NCBI GenBank assembly: GCA_016721905.1
Contig: JADKHH010000004.1
Span: 248,001-312,000 of the forward strand
DNA: 64,000 nucleotides
Source of the DNA: Candidatus Opimibacter skivensis
GTDB taxonomy: Bacteria > Bacteroidota > Bacteroidia > Chitinophagales > Saprospiraceae
Direction of reading: 5' to 3'
Position numbers and translations under genes: made by a program. Every line of letters begins with the position of its first letter. Position 1 is the stretch's first letter. The notes below the pieces were generated by a model. It did no database searches. It was given only the letters and a program-made list of their open reading frames with translations, and was not told the DNA's origin. Shown in pieces: positions 49,201-57,833 of this stretch.

Positions 49201-49268
49201 TTTCTGGTATGGGTTATAAAGCTTATTGGCTTATGTGGTTATAGTGTAATTATCAATTCTTTGCTTCA

Positions 49269-49343
49269 TCTGACCCCCTACCCCCTGAAAGGGGGAGCAG
49301 ATAAAATCATTCAAGTCCCCCTTACAGGGGGTAGGGGGTCAGA
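49269..49343. repeat. Long inverted repeat between adaptor and RND genes
   Basis: Arms 49269-49296 and 49316-49343 match in 27 of 28 positions (TCTGACCCCCTACCCCCTG ... complement), with a 19-base loop. On RNA this would be a very stable hairpin inside the efflux operon, between the adaptor stop (49599) and the RND start (49200). Related shorter CCCCCT...AGGGGG hairpins occur at ~11650, ~27195 and ~55360. Confidence 0.85.
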
Positions 49344-49399
49344 AAGAGCACAGAGAGATTAAAACATATCAAAATCATGCACCTGACAGTCCCTATGCT

Positions 49400-49565
49400 C
49401 CTATGCCCCCCGCCCCCGGGGTTAAAGTTTGGGGGGGGAGGAGGAGAAAAAGAAAAAAAAAAAAAAAAAAATAAATCATGGGCCCTCCCCCCTCCCCCCT
49501 GCGCCCTCGCTTTAGGGGGGGAGGGGGGAAACAGAAAAAAAAAAAAAAAAAAAAAAAACAAACGA
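49400..49565. other. Low-quality homopolymer stretch (probable assembly artefact)
   Basis: Runs of C, G and A (A19 and A24-25, G7-8, C5-7) in nonsense alternation, unlike anything else in the window. It lies 57 bases from a strong G/C hairpin and between two recognisable repeat fragments (CTATGCTCCTATGC, TCCCTATGCCCTTTGC), so it probably replaces ordinary repeat sequence. No biological feature should be called here. Confidence 0.8.
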
Positions 49566-49598
49566 CCCGCGGTCCCTATGCCCTTTGCATAATGTGTA

Positions 49599-50530
49599 TC
49601 ATTTTTCAATCGAAATCCTATCCCCATCCTCCAGAAATCCACTTCCTGCCGTGATCACTTCCGTAGCACCTTCAAGCCCGGATTCAATAGCCACCCGCTT
49701 CCCCCTGAAATTGCTGGATCCTGACCATTCGCTTCTCGGCGATTCCGTCTTTAGGCACATACGCGACGCCAGTCCGACCATTGGATGAAACCAGCGCTTC
49801 CACAGGGATGATGATATACTCCGCATTGATGGAGGGAATGATTTCAATATGGGCTAGCATACCTGCAGCGATACGATTGTCTTTGCTTGGGATACCAAGT
49901 TCTACGTCGAGTGTTCCACTCAGTGGATTGGCTACATCGGCGAGGCGCTTTACTTCGCTTTCAATGATCCAACCGGGATAAGCGTCAAGGATGATTTTTG
50001 CTTTTTCTCCTTTCTTGATTCTGCCCCAGTTTTTGTCAGTAAGGCCGGCTACGATTTTCCAGTCGGATTGCCTGACGCCCATGATGTAATAAACCGGTAT
50101 GCCGGGACCTGTGATCTCACCTTCCTGCATCAGCTTCTTGATCACCTTGCCCTCAATAGGAGAGTACACCTGTGAATACGCTACGTTGAACTCAGCGATC
50201 TGCAATGATTTCTTGGCCATGTCTACAGCGGTCCCTGCATTCTGATACTGTTCGAGTGTCGCAATGCTGTCGCGATATAGATTGTGCATAGGCGCGGGCG
50301 ATGACGCCTCCGGTTTTGAAAGATGGCTTTGCTTCTGAATCGGACTGGACCACACCGGTGACATGAATCACATCATCCAGTGCAGACTGTGATATGGGAA
50401 CGGTACGAACGTAAAATACATTCGATGGTTTTTCAGCGGGTATGTCTGAAGGTTCTTTTGACGCATCGTCTGAACAAGCGACGAGCGCGAAAAATAAAGT
50501 GATGGTAAATAGACCAATGGACTTTGTCAT
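49599..50530 (-). CDS. RND periplasmic adaptor (HlyD-like lipoprotein), frameshifted and missing an internal segment
   Basis: The membrane-fusion subunit linking the RND pump to TolC. Lipoprotein signal MTKSIGLFTITLFFALVACS (lipobox Cys ~19), then PISQSALDDVIHVTGVVQSD. At ~50295 the sequence jumps from SFKTGGVIA directly to NLYRDSIATLEQYQNAGTAV, so about 50 residues that normally complete the first lipoyl half and the first helix are absent. It continues AYSQVYSPIEGKVIKKLMQE, the beta-barrel domain and IIIPVEALVSSNGRTGVAYV. After a last break near 49730 it ends with LEGATEVITAGSGFLEDGDR. Second lipoyl half intact. The deletion may be genuine or a collapse. Confidence 0.8.
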
Positions 50531-50551
50531 GGTATATGATTTAGTGGTGTG

Positions 50552-51880
50552 TTATTTGATGGGAGCGCTGGCAGCCATGCGTTCGATGTTGACATGACGG
50601 ATCCAGGATTGATATTTGGCGAGATTTTGTTCCAGTTGTGTACTCGTTACTTCGGTGCGGGCATCGAGGAGTTCTATGTAATTGGACAGTCCTTCTTTGT
50701 ATCTGCGTACTGTTTCCTGGTAGAAGCGTTCGTTGGTTTTGAGTAGATCGGTAAAACTATTGTACAAGGCGATGTCGGAACGGAGGTTTTCAATTTCAGA
50801 TTCTATCTGGAGATCAAAAGCGTTTTTGGTCCATTCATAATTGGCCTCTGTGGCTTCCAGTTGCGCTTTCCATTCTTGTTGTTTGAGCTGGCTTTTCTTA
50901 TTGTCCCAGATAGGTATTTCAAGTTGCACACCACCTAACACATAGCCACCCCAGTCAGCTGCGAAGGCCTGTGACCCCAGATCCAGTTGGAACCCGAGTG
51001 TAGGAGCATGTTGCTTTTCTTCGAGCTGTAAGGCAAGCTCCTGAATTTTCTTACCTGTCTGTATTTGTTGTAACTCTTCTCTTCCGGAGAGATCGTATTG
51101 CACCGGTATGGCAGGCACACCTTCGAAAGTATCCGGGATGATTTCTGAACCTGAAGGCCTGTTGAGGAGGAAGTTAAAATGAGCGGCAGCATTGATCTTG
51201 TTTGAGATTGATTTTTCTCTTAATGCGGCGAGATGTTCGATGTCGGATTGGATGCGCATGGCGGCGGAGGGAATGGCCTGCCCGTTTTTGATCATGCTTT
51301 CGGTGATCCTTTTGTTTTCAGTAAGCAGTGCGAGGCCCTGGTCCATGATGTAGATGGCTTCTCCCGCGCGCATCCATTGCAGGTAGGCCGTCTTGACTTG
51401 TTGAGTGAGGTCGCGTATCGTTTCGTCGGTTTGTAAGCCTGCCATCGTGACTTCTTCTTTCTTGATCAGCTTGTTGTATTTGATCTCTGGCTGCAACACA
51501 GGTTGTGTGATGCGAAATCGTGCATCATAAAAGTTGTTGGGCAGAAAGTTAAATTCCTGGTTGGCCACAGGCGGAAAGTTTTGCGTGCCTGTGATGTCAT
51601 TGAGCGCGCTGTAGACGGGGTTTAATAAATCACCGAGGGGTAATTCAATATTTCGTCCCTTGTAGGCCAATGTATACGTGGTGAGGAAGTTGACTTCAGG
51701 GCCACCGAGTTTGCTGGCGTGCTCAAGGGCGTATTGTTGTTTTCTTTCTAATGCTTTTCGCTGATCAACAGTCAGGTTTTGTTCAATGGCCTGATTGACG
51801 TATTGATCAAGAATGGCCTGACCTTGCATTGACAACTGTACACAGGTCAGCATCAGGATGGATAAAAGTATGCGGTTCAT
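50552..51880 (-). CDS. TolC-family outer-membrane efflux protein
   Basis: A 442-residue outer-membrane channel with signal peptide (MNRILLSILMLTCVQLSMQG) and two long helical repeats typical of the family (e.g. DETIRDLTQQVKTAYLQWMR ... GQAIPSAAMRIQSDIEHLAA, then EYELVKNAF-like helices, RRYKEGLSNYIELLDARTEV with the LDAR signature). It forms the outer exit duct for the RND pump. It sits between the TetR gene and the adaptor gene on the same strand, with only 21 bases to the adaptor start. Intact. Confidence 0.93.
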   Translation of the reverse strand: MNRILLSILMLTCVQLSMQGQAILDQYVNQAIEQNLTVDQRKALERKQQYALEHASKLGGPEVNFLTTYTLAYKGRNIELPLGDLLNPVYSALNDITGTQNFPPVANQEFNFLPNNFYDARFRITQPVLQPEIKYNKLIKKEEVTMAGLQTDETIRDLTQQVKTAYLQWMRAGEAIYIMDQGLALLTENKRITESMIKNGQAIPSAAMRIQSDIEHLAALREKSISNKINAAAHFNFLLNRPSGSEIIPDTFEGVPAIPVQYDLSGREELQQIQTGKKIQELALQLEEKQHAPTLGFQLDLGSQAFAADWGGYVLGGVQLEIPIWDNKKSQLKQQEWKAQLEATEANYEWTKNAFDLQIESEIENLRSDIALYNSFTDLLKTNERFYQETVRRYKEGLSNYIELLDARTEVTSTQLEQNLAKYQSWIRHVNIERMAASAPIK

Positions 51881-51907
51881 GTGGTGTGGTTTCGGATGGT
51901 TTGAAAA

Positions 51908-52534
51908 TCAGGACAGGCTTTTCTGGATCATGGAAAGGAAGACATCGTAGCTGCGGAACATAAATGCTTTCTGATCTTCCATGGCGTAGATGTTGAGTCG
52001 CTCTTTATTGTGCAGCGAGACAAGACCATGCACCTGGCTCCAGAGGATCAGGGATATTTCATCCGGATTAATGTCTTTGCGGAAGTAACCTGCCTCCATG
52101 CATTCCACGATGTTTTGTTTAAGCATATTGATCGCCATGGCGCCATCCTGCCAGAATTCTTCCTTGACTGCCAGCGCTTCCATCGTGCAGGAGAGGATGA
52201 ACATGAGTTCATAGTCCTGGGGGTTGTCTATGCCATACTGGATGTATCCCCTGCCGGTGGCTTTCAGTCTTTCGAGAGGATCGGGCATGTTCTGGACAGA
52301 AAGAAAGAGGGCTTCGATCTTGCATTCAAAGGCCTTATCGTGGAGGGCCAGGAGGAGATCATTCTTGTCCTTGAAGTGATTGTAGATGATTCCCGGGCTG
52401 TATTCGATCTTGGTAGCGATCTTCCGGATGCTGGTGTTTTCATACCCTTCAGCCAGGAATATTTCCCTTGCGGCACTGAGAATCAGGTCTTTAACCGCAT
52501 CTCTCTCCCTTTCTTTTCTTTCGTTAATACCCAT
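51908..52534 (-). CDS. TetR-family transcriptional repressor of the efflux operon
   Basis: A 208-residue TetR regulator with the N-terminal helix-turn-helix (LILSAAREIFLAEGYENTSI, RKIATKIEYSPGIIYNHFKD) followed by an all-helical ligand-binding domain. The start is placed at 52534 (MGINERKERERDAVK), because the longer frame from 52567 runs through the presumed operator. First gene of the TetR-TolC-adaptor-RND operon. A perfect palindrome, ATTGAACACTGTTCAAT, lies 38 bases upstream with two extra half-sites, so autoregulation is likely. Inducer unknown. Confidence 0.92.
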   Translation of the reverse strand: MGINERKERERDAVKDLILSAAREIFLAEGYENTSIRKIATKIEYSPGIIYNHFKDKNDLLLALHDKAFECKIEALFLSVQNMPDPLERLKATGRGYIQYGIDNPQDYELMFILSCTMEALAVKEEFWQDGAMAINMLKQNIVECMEAGYFRKDINPDEISLILWSQVHGLVSLHNKERLNIYAMEDQKAFMFRSYDVFLSMIQKSLS

Positions 52535-52535
52535 T

Positions 52536-52606
52536 ATTGAACATATTGTATTTAAATAACGCTGCAAATATATTGAACACTGTTCAATTTCAAATAGATG
52601 TTCAAT
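52536..52606. promoter_or_regulatory. TetR operator: palindrome plus two half-sites
   Basis: A full site ATTGAACACTGTTCAAT (52572-52588; 8-base arms, 1-base centre), and half-sites ATTGAACA (52536-52543) and TGTTCAAT (52599-52606). It lies in the divergent region between the TetR gene (minus) and the antitoxin gene (plus), so it could also influence the toxin-antitoxin pair. Confidence 0.75.
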
Positions 52607-52700
52607 GTTTTTTTAATTTTTTTTTGGAACCAATCTAATGGGATCAATCGTTGATCTTGAAAATTGTCGTTATATTTATGACAATTGTCAATAAACAACT

Positions 52701-53270
52701 ATGGACGCAAAGCAAAAAATAAAGGCTGTTCAGGACAAAAGCGACACCAGGGCCACTAAGCTTGTCGTGAAATCTAAATCAACAGAGGTTACTCCATTAA
52801 AGGAGCTGAACCAGGAGTTTAAAAACTATATCCTGAAATTCAAACTACCAGTCCGCAAGACAGCAGGTGGTGCTGTGGCATTTACGGATTATCTCAACGA
52901 TCGCCTTCTGATGGTAGAGGTTATAAAAAAAGGGATCACGTATTCCCTTTTTGAAGAGATTCAAAAACTTTCTTCACTCACCAGCCAGGAGTGGGCTACC
53001 ATTCTAAATCTTTCGACACGATCGTTGCAACGTTATAAAGAACAGGATCAGTTATTCAAACCTATCCAGTCTGAAAAGATTATGGAACTGGGAGAGATTT
53101 TTATCCTGGGTAATGAAGTCTTCGGTGATACTGATAAATTTAAACGTTGGCTTGAAAAACCCAATTTTGCTATTGGCAATGTCAGGCCCACCGATTTATT
53201 ATCTGATTCGTATGGACAACAGATCGTGACAGAGGAACTCAACCGTATCAACTACGGAATATTCGCCTGA
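52701..53270 (+). CDS. Xre/DUF2384 antitoxin of a RES-type toxin-antitoxin pair
   Basis: A 189-residue antitoxin. The central part resembles the Xre/MbcA/ParS family helix-turn-helix (EIQKLSSLTSQEWATILNLS, TRSLQRYKEQ), and the C-terminal toxin-binding DUF2384 domain is GEIFILGNEVFGDTDKFKRW ... FAIGNVRPTDLLSDSYGQQI. The N-terminal ~45 residues are Lys/Thr-rich and probably disordered. The stop and the toxin start overlap (TGATG), the usual arrangement. It would bind and neutralise the RES protein and repress their shared promoter. Confidence 0.93.
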   Translation: MDAKQKIKAVQDKSDTRATKLVVKSKSTEVTPLKELNQEFKNYILKFKLPVRKTAGGAVAFTDYLNDRLLMVEVIKKGITYSLFEEIQKLSSLTSQEWATILNLSTRSLQRYKEQDQLFKPIQSEKIMELGEIFILGNEVFGDTDKFKRWLEKPNFAIGNVRPTDLLSDSYGQQIVTEELNRINYGIFA

Positions 53271-53674
53271 TGGAATTGTACAGATTGTCACGGGACATTC
53301 ATGGAAAAGTACTGAGTGGAAAAGGTGCATCCATCAGTGGCGGACGATGGAATAGTCCGGGCACAGAAATAATCTATACGGCAGCAAACCGATCACTCGC
53401 CATGGCAGAAGTAGCCGTCCACTTCAGTATCGCCACATTACCTGCAGGCTATATGATGATGACCATTCATGTATCCGATTCTGTTTCAATATCGGAGGTG
53501 GATATCAAAGCTTTGCCTGATGGATGGAATCAATTTCCTCCCTTAAAAGAGACACAGCAATATGGGGATCAGTTTATCACCGATGGCAAAACATGTTTGT
53601 TGAAAGTTCCATCGGCAGTAACTCAAGGTGATTTCAACTTTTTAATCAATCCCCTGCATCTGTTGATGTGTTGA
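53270..53674 (+). CDS. RES-domain toxin (NAD+ phosphorylase/ADP-ribosyl type), 3'-truncated
   Basis: A 134-residue RES protein. The conserved RES motifs are present: YRLSRDIHGKVLSGKGASIS then GGRWNSPGTEIIYTAANRSL, and the Glu in AMAEVAVHFS. RES toxins degrade NAD+ by phosphorolysis. The chain ends at FNFLINPLHLLMC, whereas typical members continue ~20 residues with an FDxRL-type terminus. The sequence instead runs into a GTTGATGT tandem array at the stop codon. The C-terminus therefore appears to have been replaced by repeat DNA, and activity is uncertain. Confidence 0.88.
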   Translation: MELYRLSRDIHGKVLSGKGASISGGRWNSPGTEIIYTAANRSLAMAEVAVHFSIATLPAGYMMMTIHVSDSVSISEVDIKALPDGWNQFPPLKETQQYGDQFITDGKTCLLKVPSAVTQGDFNFLINPLHLLMC

Positions 53675-53780
53675 TGTGTTGATGTGTTGATGTGTTGATA
53701 TGTTTATAGGTTTATGAGTTTATGAGTTGATATGTTTATAGGTTTATGAGTTTATGAGTTGATATGTTGATATGTTTATG
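53655..53780 (+). repeat. GTTGATGT / GTTTATGA tandem arrays
   Basis: About five copies of GTTGATGT, beginning within the last codons of the RES gene, then imperfect TATGTTTATAGGTTTATGAG units to ~53780. Related GTTGATGA units lie at 58221-58275. The rest of the interval to galE (53781-53886) contains ATCAACC-type units on the opposite strand. Confidence 0.8.
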
Positions 53781-53886
53781 AGTTTATAGCTTTTTACCAT
53801 TACAAACTACCAATCAACCATAAACTAATCAACCAATCAACATATAAACTTATAAGCCTTAACTTGCACCAATAAAATACTAAACA

Positions 53887-54912
53887 TTGAGTACTGCAAG
53901 AATATTAGTTACCGGCGGATGCGGATACATCGGCAGCCACACCATCGTAGACCTGATCACATCAGGCTATGATGTAGTGTCGGTCGATAATGGTATCAAC
54001 TCTTCGTTTGATGTGCTTGATGGGATTGAAGCCATCACGGGAAAACGTGTAATCAACATCAATGTCGATCTCAGCGAAACAGAACAGGCCTTAGAAGCGA
54101 TAAAGGCACATGGGCATTTTGACGGTATCATTCACTTTGCCGCATTGAAGAGTGTAGAGGAATCGGTGTTTAAGCCCTTGCGATATTTCCGAAACAACAT
54201 AGGCAGCACGCTGACCACGATGCAACTCATGGAAGAACTGGAGATCCCACATTTGATTTTTTCTTCTTCCTGTACGGTATATGGCACGCCTCAGAAACTT
54301 CCTGTCACCGAGGATACCCCATTTGGCAGAGCAGAAAATCCATATGGTGCCACCAAGCAGACAGGCGAAATCCTCTATGATCAGTTTTTCAGAAACAGAC
54401 AAGCGAAGTCAGGCATATCCCTGAGATATTTTAATCCTGCAGGAGCGCATCCCTCCGCACTGATCGGAGAATCTCCAACACAAAATGCCACCAACCTCGT
54501 ACCGGTGATCACAGAGACCGCCATCGGCGTGCGTGAGCAGATCACCGTGTTCGGCGATGACTATCCAAGCCGTGATGGCAGTTGTGTCCGTGACTACGTC
54601 CATGTCACCGATCTGGCGAGAGCGCATACCTTGGCTATCGAACATCTGCTCCAACACAAGAACGATAACAGATACGAAGTTTACAATCTGGGAATTGGTG
54701 AAGGCGTAACAGTGCTTGAAGCCATTTTTGCTTTTCAAGACGCAACGGGCGTTCAGGTCAACTATAAAATAGGACCAAGAAGAGCAGGTGATGTAGCCGC
54801 CATCTATGCAGACAATACACGCATCACAGATCATCTCGGATGGAAGCCTGTCCAAGACATCCAGTCGATCATGCAATCTGCCTGGGCGTGGGAGAAGGCG
54901 CGGAGGAAATAA
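53887..54912 (+). CDS. galE: UDP-glucose 4-epimerase
   Basis: A 341-residue short-chain dehydrogenase-fold epimerase interconverting UDP-glucose and UDP-galactose. NAD-binding ILVTGGCGYIGSHTIVDL, the catalytic Ser/Thr region IFSSSCTVYG, and the catalytic Tyr-Lys pair in NPYGATKQTGE. The substrate-binding YFNPAGAH and DYPSRDGSCVRDYVHVTDLA are also canonical. It lacks an ATG: the best start is the TTG at 53887, directly before the nucleotide-binding strand. It feeds surface-polysaccharide synthesis. A TMEM220-like gene follows 38 bases downstream. Confidence 0.96.
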   Translation: MSTARILVTGGCGYIGSHTIVDLITSGYDVVSVDNGINSSFDVLDGIEAITGKRVININVDLSETEQALEAIKAHGHFDGIIHFAALKSVEESVFKPLRYFRNNIGSTLTTMQLMEELEIPHLIFSSSCTVYGTPQKLPVTEDTPFGRAENPYGATKQTGEILYDQFFRNRQAKSGISLRYFNPAGAHPSALIGESPTQNATNLVPVITETAIGVREQITVFGDDYPSRDGSCVRDYVHVTDLARAHTLAIEHLLQHKNDNRYEVYNLGIGEGVTVLEAIFAFQDATGVQVNYKIGPRRAGDVAAIYADNTRITDHLGWKPVQDIQSIMQSAWAWEKARRK

Positions 54913-54950
54913 TCTATCTATCTTTAGGTAATCAATCGGACAACGCTACA

Positions 54951-55340
54951 ATGAAAATATTCAACATCATCCTCGCCATCCTTTTCCTGTTGTTTGCCGC
55001 AGTCCAATTCAATGACAGCCCTGGTGATATCCTCTTTTGGGTTATAGTCTATGCTGGTGTTGGTATTATTTCTGCCTTTGCTGCTTTCAACAGATACAAC
55101 ATGTGGGCCATCCTTCTCGGTCTTGCGGTGGTCGTCTTCGAGATGTTCCGCAAATTCCCAACGTTTGCACTTTGGGTCTCAGATGGTATGCCCAGCATCG
55201 TTGATGAGATGCAGGCTTCATCACCCTATATTGAATTGGCAAGAGAATATCTCGGACTCTGTTTGTGCCTTGCTGTGTTGATCTTCCAGTATGTGCGGTA
55301 TGCAAAACTGCGCAAGCAAGAGGCTCCTTTTGTGGAGTGA
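54951..55340 (+). CDS. TMEM220-family membrane protein
   Basis: A 129-residue protein with four hydrophobic helices (IFNIILAILFLLFAAVQFND, ILFWVIVYAGVGIISAFAAF, MWAILLGLAVVVFEMF, YLGLCLCLAVLIFQYVRYAK). The AAVQFND motif after helix 1 is the signature of transmembrane protein 220 homologues, whose function is unknown in bacteria. Start at ATG 54951; the longer frame from 54840 overlaps galE. Likely co-transcribed with galE. Confidence 0.85.
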   Translation: MKIFNIILAILFLLFAAVQFNDSPGDILFWVIVYAGVGIISAFAAFNRYNMWAILLGLAVVVFEMFRKFPTFALWVSDGMPSIVDEMQASSPYIELAREYLGLCLCLAVLIFQYVRYAKLRKQEAPFVE

Positions 55341-55385
55341 TATACCCTACCCATACCCCCTGCCCTGAAAGGGGGAGCTAACAAC

Positions 55386-56822
55386 TTAAGTCGCCAGAAA
55401 AAAGTGCGCCAACACCCACTCATACTTCTCCAGGTTCCATCGCCAGTCAGCACCATCCCATGGGCCACCGATCGACGTATACAGATAGGATAACCGAACA
55501 CTGAAGATCATCAGCATGATGACAACCGAAAAGAAAGCAATGCGTGGAATAACATGCCAACGCATAGACACATGCTGATATAGTCCGGCGAGCGGAAAGG
55601 CCAGTATGGTGTAAAACTCAACATAACACCGATGACCAAAAGCACCGCCAAACCACCATGCCCACCAACTGGCAAAAAGATAGGTAGCAATTGAAAAAAT
55701 AAGCAAGACCACAGGAGCCTGAAAGTTTTTCTTGAACAAACCCAACACAATACCTGCCATCATCAATAACACCAATGGAGAATACAGAAACAATCCGTTT
55801 TGCACATCAAATAGCACAGCCGCAATTTTTGGTTCATTCCAATACTTAAAACCTTCCTCAGTATAACTGTAATACAACCAGTGTCCGGTCATCTCTTTCC
55901 AATACATCAGTTGCGGAAGAAAGAAAAGGAAAGCTCCGGGAATCATCCACAACATTAATCTTAAGTGCTGGATCAGGAATCGAATCCTCTCTTTTAAGTC
56001 GCTCAAGCTATATACATCATAGAGGGGTATGAGTAATGCAACAATAATATTGGTCGGTCGAATCAGGATGATCCAACCCAACACAGCTCCGAGCAGGAAA
56101 CTATTCAGTCGCCCTGGTTTTTTCAGATACCCGGGAATCATATACAGTAAAAGGGAGAAGAGGAAAAAATTATAGACATGGGCTATATTCATTTCCCTCG
56201 TGGCGTAGTAATAAAGGTTGGAACCGAAAAAAACAGATACGATCACCCAGAAAGTAACACCCGGTGAGACCAGTTTCAGTAAAGATTTGCGGAGGAAGAA
56301 TAATCCCAGGAAAGAAGCGAGCAATCCGCTTAAGGCTACAATATTGCAATACAGTGGATTGAAATAATCTGACCTGGTATACCCAAGAGGTGGACAGAGA
56401 TAGTAGGCCAACATAAAGAATGGAAATTCAAAAATGGCTATCCCGCAGGTATACTTATTGACATACTCGCCCTTGTCGTTGTAATAAGGCCAGACGCTAC
56501 CCGGTGGAAGCTTGTGAACGTCTTTGATAATAATGAGCGCCGGTAAATATTGATAATAGCCTTCTGAATCCGACCAAAGATTTGACCTCGGTCCAGGATT
56601 GATTCTGGCGACCATGACCGGAATCATCAACAGAAATAATAAGAACAAATAATGTCGGACTACCAGCTTGCCAATCCACAGGCTTGCCAGTCGACTGGCT
56701 TGCCAGTCGACTGGCTTGCCAAAGGAAATAAGTAGCATATTCAAAAAGAGTTCCGCGATGAAGCATAAAAGTACAGTTTTGATACAGATTGTACAGTCCT
56801 TCATCACAGCACTCAAGCGCAT
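55386..56822 (-). CDS. Multi-helix membrane protein, glycosyltransferase (PMT/ArnT-like)
   Basis: Roughly 480 residues with about ten transmembrane helices (e.g. HYLFLLFLLMIPVMVARI, LLASFLGLFFLRKSLLKL, FLLGAVLGWIILIRPTNIIV, FPLAGLYQHVSMRWHVI). The first external loop SDSEGYYQYLPALI contains the Asp-Ser-Glu motif typical of polyprenyl-sugar-dependent glycosyltransferases of the PMT/GT-C type. The start is uncertain: the frame opens at 56855, but residues ~40-60 (KPVDWQASRLAS) are encoded by a short palindromic DNA repeat, so the original start may be downstream of it. Intact. Function assigned at fold level only. Confidence 0.8.
   Translation of the reverse strand: MRLSAVMKDCTICIKTVLLCFIAELFLNMLLISFGKPVDWQASRLASLWIGKLVVRHYLFLLFLLMIPVMVARINPGPRSNLWSDSEGYYQYLPALIIIKDVHKLPPGSVWPYYNDKGEYVNKYTCGIAIFEFPFFMLAYYLCPPLGYTRSDYFNPLYCNIVALSGLLASFLGLFFLRKSLLKLVSPGVTFWVIVSVFFGSNLYYYATREMNIAHVYNFFLFSLLLYMIPGYLKKPGRLNSFLLGAVLGWIILIRPTNIIVALLIPLYDVYSLSDLKERIRFLIQHLRLMLWMIPGAFLFFLPQLMYWKEMTGHWLYYSYTEEGFKYWNEPKIAAVLFDVQNGLFLYSPLVLLMMAGIVLGLFKKNFQAPVVLLIFSIATYLFASWWAWWFGGAFGHRCYVEFYTILAFPLAGLYQHVSMRWHVIPRIAFFSVVIMLMIFSVRLSYLYTSIGGPWDGADWRWNLEKYEWVLAHFFLAT
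56690..56725. repeat. Short palindromic repeat (CCAGTCGACTGG)
   Basis: Two and a half tandem units of GGCTTGCCAGTCGACT, each with the palindrome CCAGTCGACTGG. It falls inside the N-terminal coding frame of the GT-C-like gene and encodes a low-complexity KPVDWQASRLAS segment, suggesting an insertion of repeat DNA into or just before the gene. Confidence 0.6.
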
Positions 56823-56855
56823 GGCACAGCCAGGCCTGGGATGATCCATAACCAA

Positions 56856-57198
56856 ACGGAATTGATGAGCATCAGCTACAGAAAACTACGTCAGTCTATT
56901 ATTTCGTTTGTCAGCCATCAGGAGATAAAGGGCTTTTACCAAATATAGGATACCTCCAGTGGCATGATGTGAAATCATGGCTGAAGTGTCAGCAGGTTTG
57001 CAGGAAATAAAACTGAAGTGCAAACGCTGCGTCGTAGATGTAAATAAAATGTATACTTCACGTCAAAGATTAAAATTGTGATAGGGGTGGTGATGTGAGT
57101 TGTGAGTTGTGAGTGGGTTTGATGCTTGCAGACGGAGGCTGCTGATAGTGATTTAAATCATGCGTCTGACGTCTGCGAGTCTGGCATCTGGCATCTCA
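56856..57198. other. Intergenic interval, no gene seen
   Basis: Contains only short simple-sequence stretches (GTGAGTTGTGAGTTGTGAG near 57097-57113 and GTCTGGCATCTGGCATC near 57178-57195). No coding frame with sensible composition was seen on either strand. Confidence 0.6.
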
Positions 57199-57699
57199 TC
57201 AGGAGTTCACTACATTCTTAATCGACACATCTTTATTTCTCAGATCAAGGCCTCCTTCAAGAACAGATTTCAGATTAGCGAGATAGAAAGTCCATCCGGT
57301 CTTGCATCCGAGATGCCAATAGTGCTTGCCTCTCTCATCTGTTGGAATGTCAGATTGGAGCAACTCAACAATGGATATACCTGACTCTTCTTTGATGGTC
57401 ACCACACAGTTACCTGCATCGCCGAATGAAAATTTAAAATAATCGATGCCATTACAATCGATTATTCTTCCCAGCTCCTCTACTTCATCCGGCCATCCGT
57501 GCCAACGCCAGGTGTATATGTCACCCGGTTTGACGAGTGCATCCCCCAGTCGCTTTGCTCCATCGGGTCTTCTAAATTCAGCCATGCGGAGAAACCACGA
57601 TTCGATTCCATGACGGGTAGCCCATGCTTTATATAAGGTGGCCTTGTCGGCTGCGACAGGGATGCGGGTGGTGAATTGGCTCCAGTTGTATTCTGACAT
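57199..57699 (-). CDS. SRPBCC (AHSA1-like) domain protein
   Basis: A 166-residue cytoplasmic START-like/AHSA1 fold protein. The opening FTTRIPVAADKATLYKAWAT, the central TWRWHGWPDEVEELGRI and the closing KTGWTFYLANLKSVLEGGLD are typical of the Hsp90 ATPase-activator-like branch of SRPBCC proteins in Bacteroidota. The hydrophobic cavity would bind a small ligand; the role is unknown. Simple-repeat DNA (TAAGAGAGTAAGAG) lies immediately upstream and downstream. Confidence 0.9.
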   Translation of the reverse strand: MSEYNWSQFTTRIPVAADKATLYKAWATRHGIESWFLRMAEFRRPDGAKRLGDALVKPGDIYTWRWHGWPDEVEELGRIIDCNGIDYFKFSFGDAGNCVVTIKEESGISIVELLQSDIPTDERGKHYWHLGCKTGWTFYLANLKSVLEGGLDLRNKDVSIKNVVNS

Positions 57700-57833
57700 T
57701 GTAAGAGAGTAAGAGGTGTAAGAGAGTAAGAGAGTGAGAAGTTAGCAACTAGCAGTGAGAAGTTATTAGTAATAATTGAATTAATGAGAGGTCCACTCGA
57801 AGCTCACGTCTTACGTCTCACTCTCTTACTCTC

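Noticed and set aside
49322..49642. Frames across the homopolymer block with poly-Phe or poly-Lys
   Set aside because: Derived from the probable assembly artefact.
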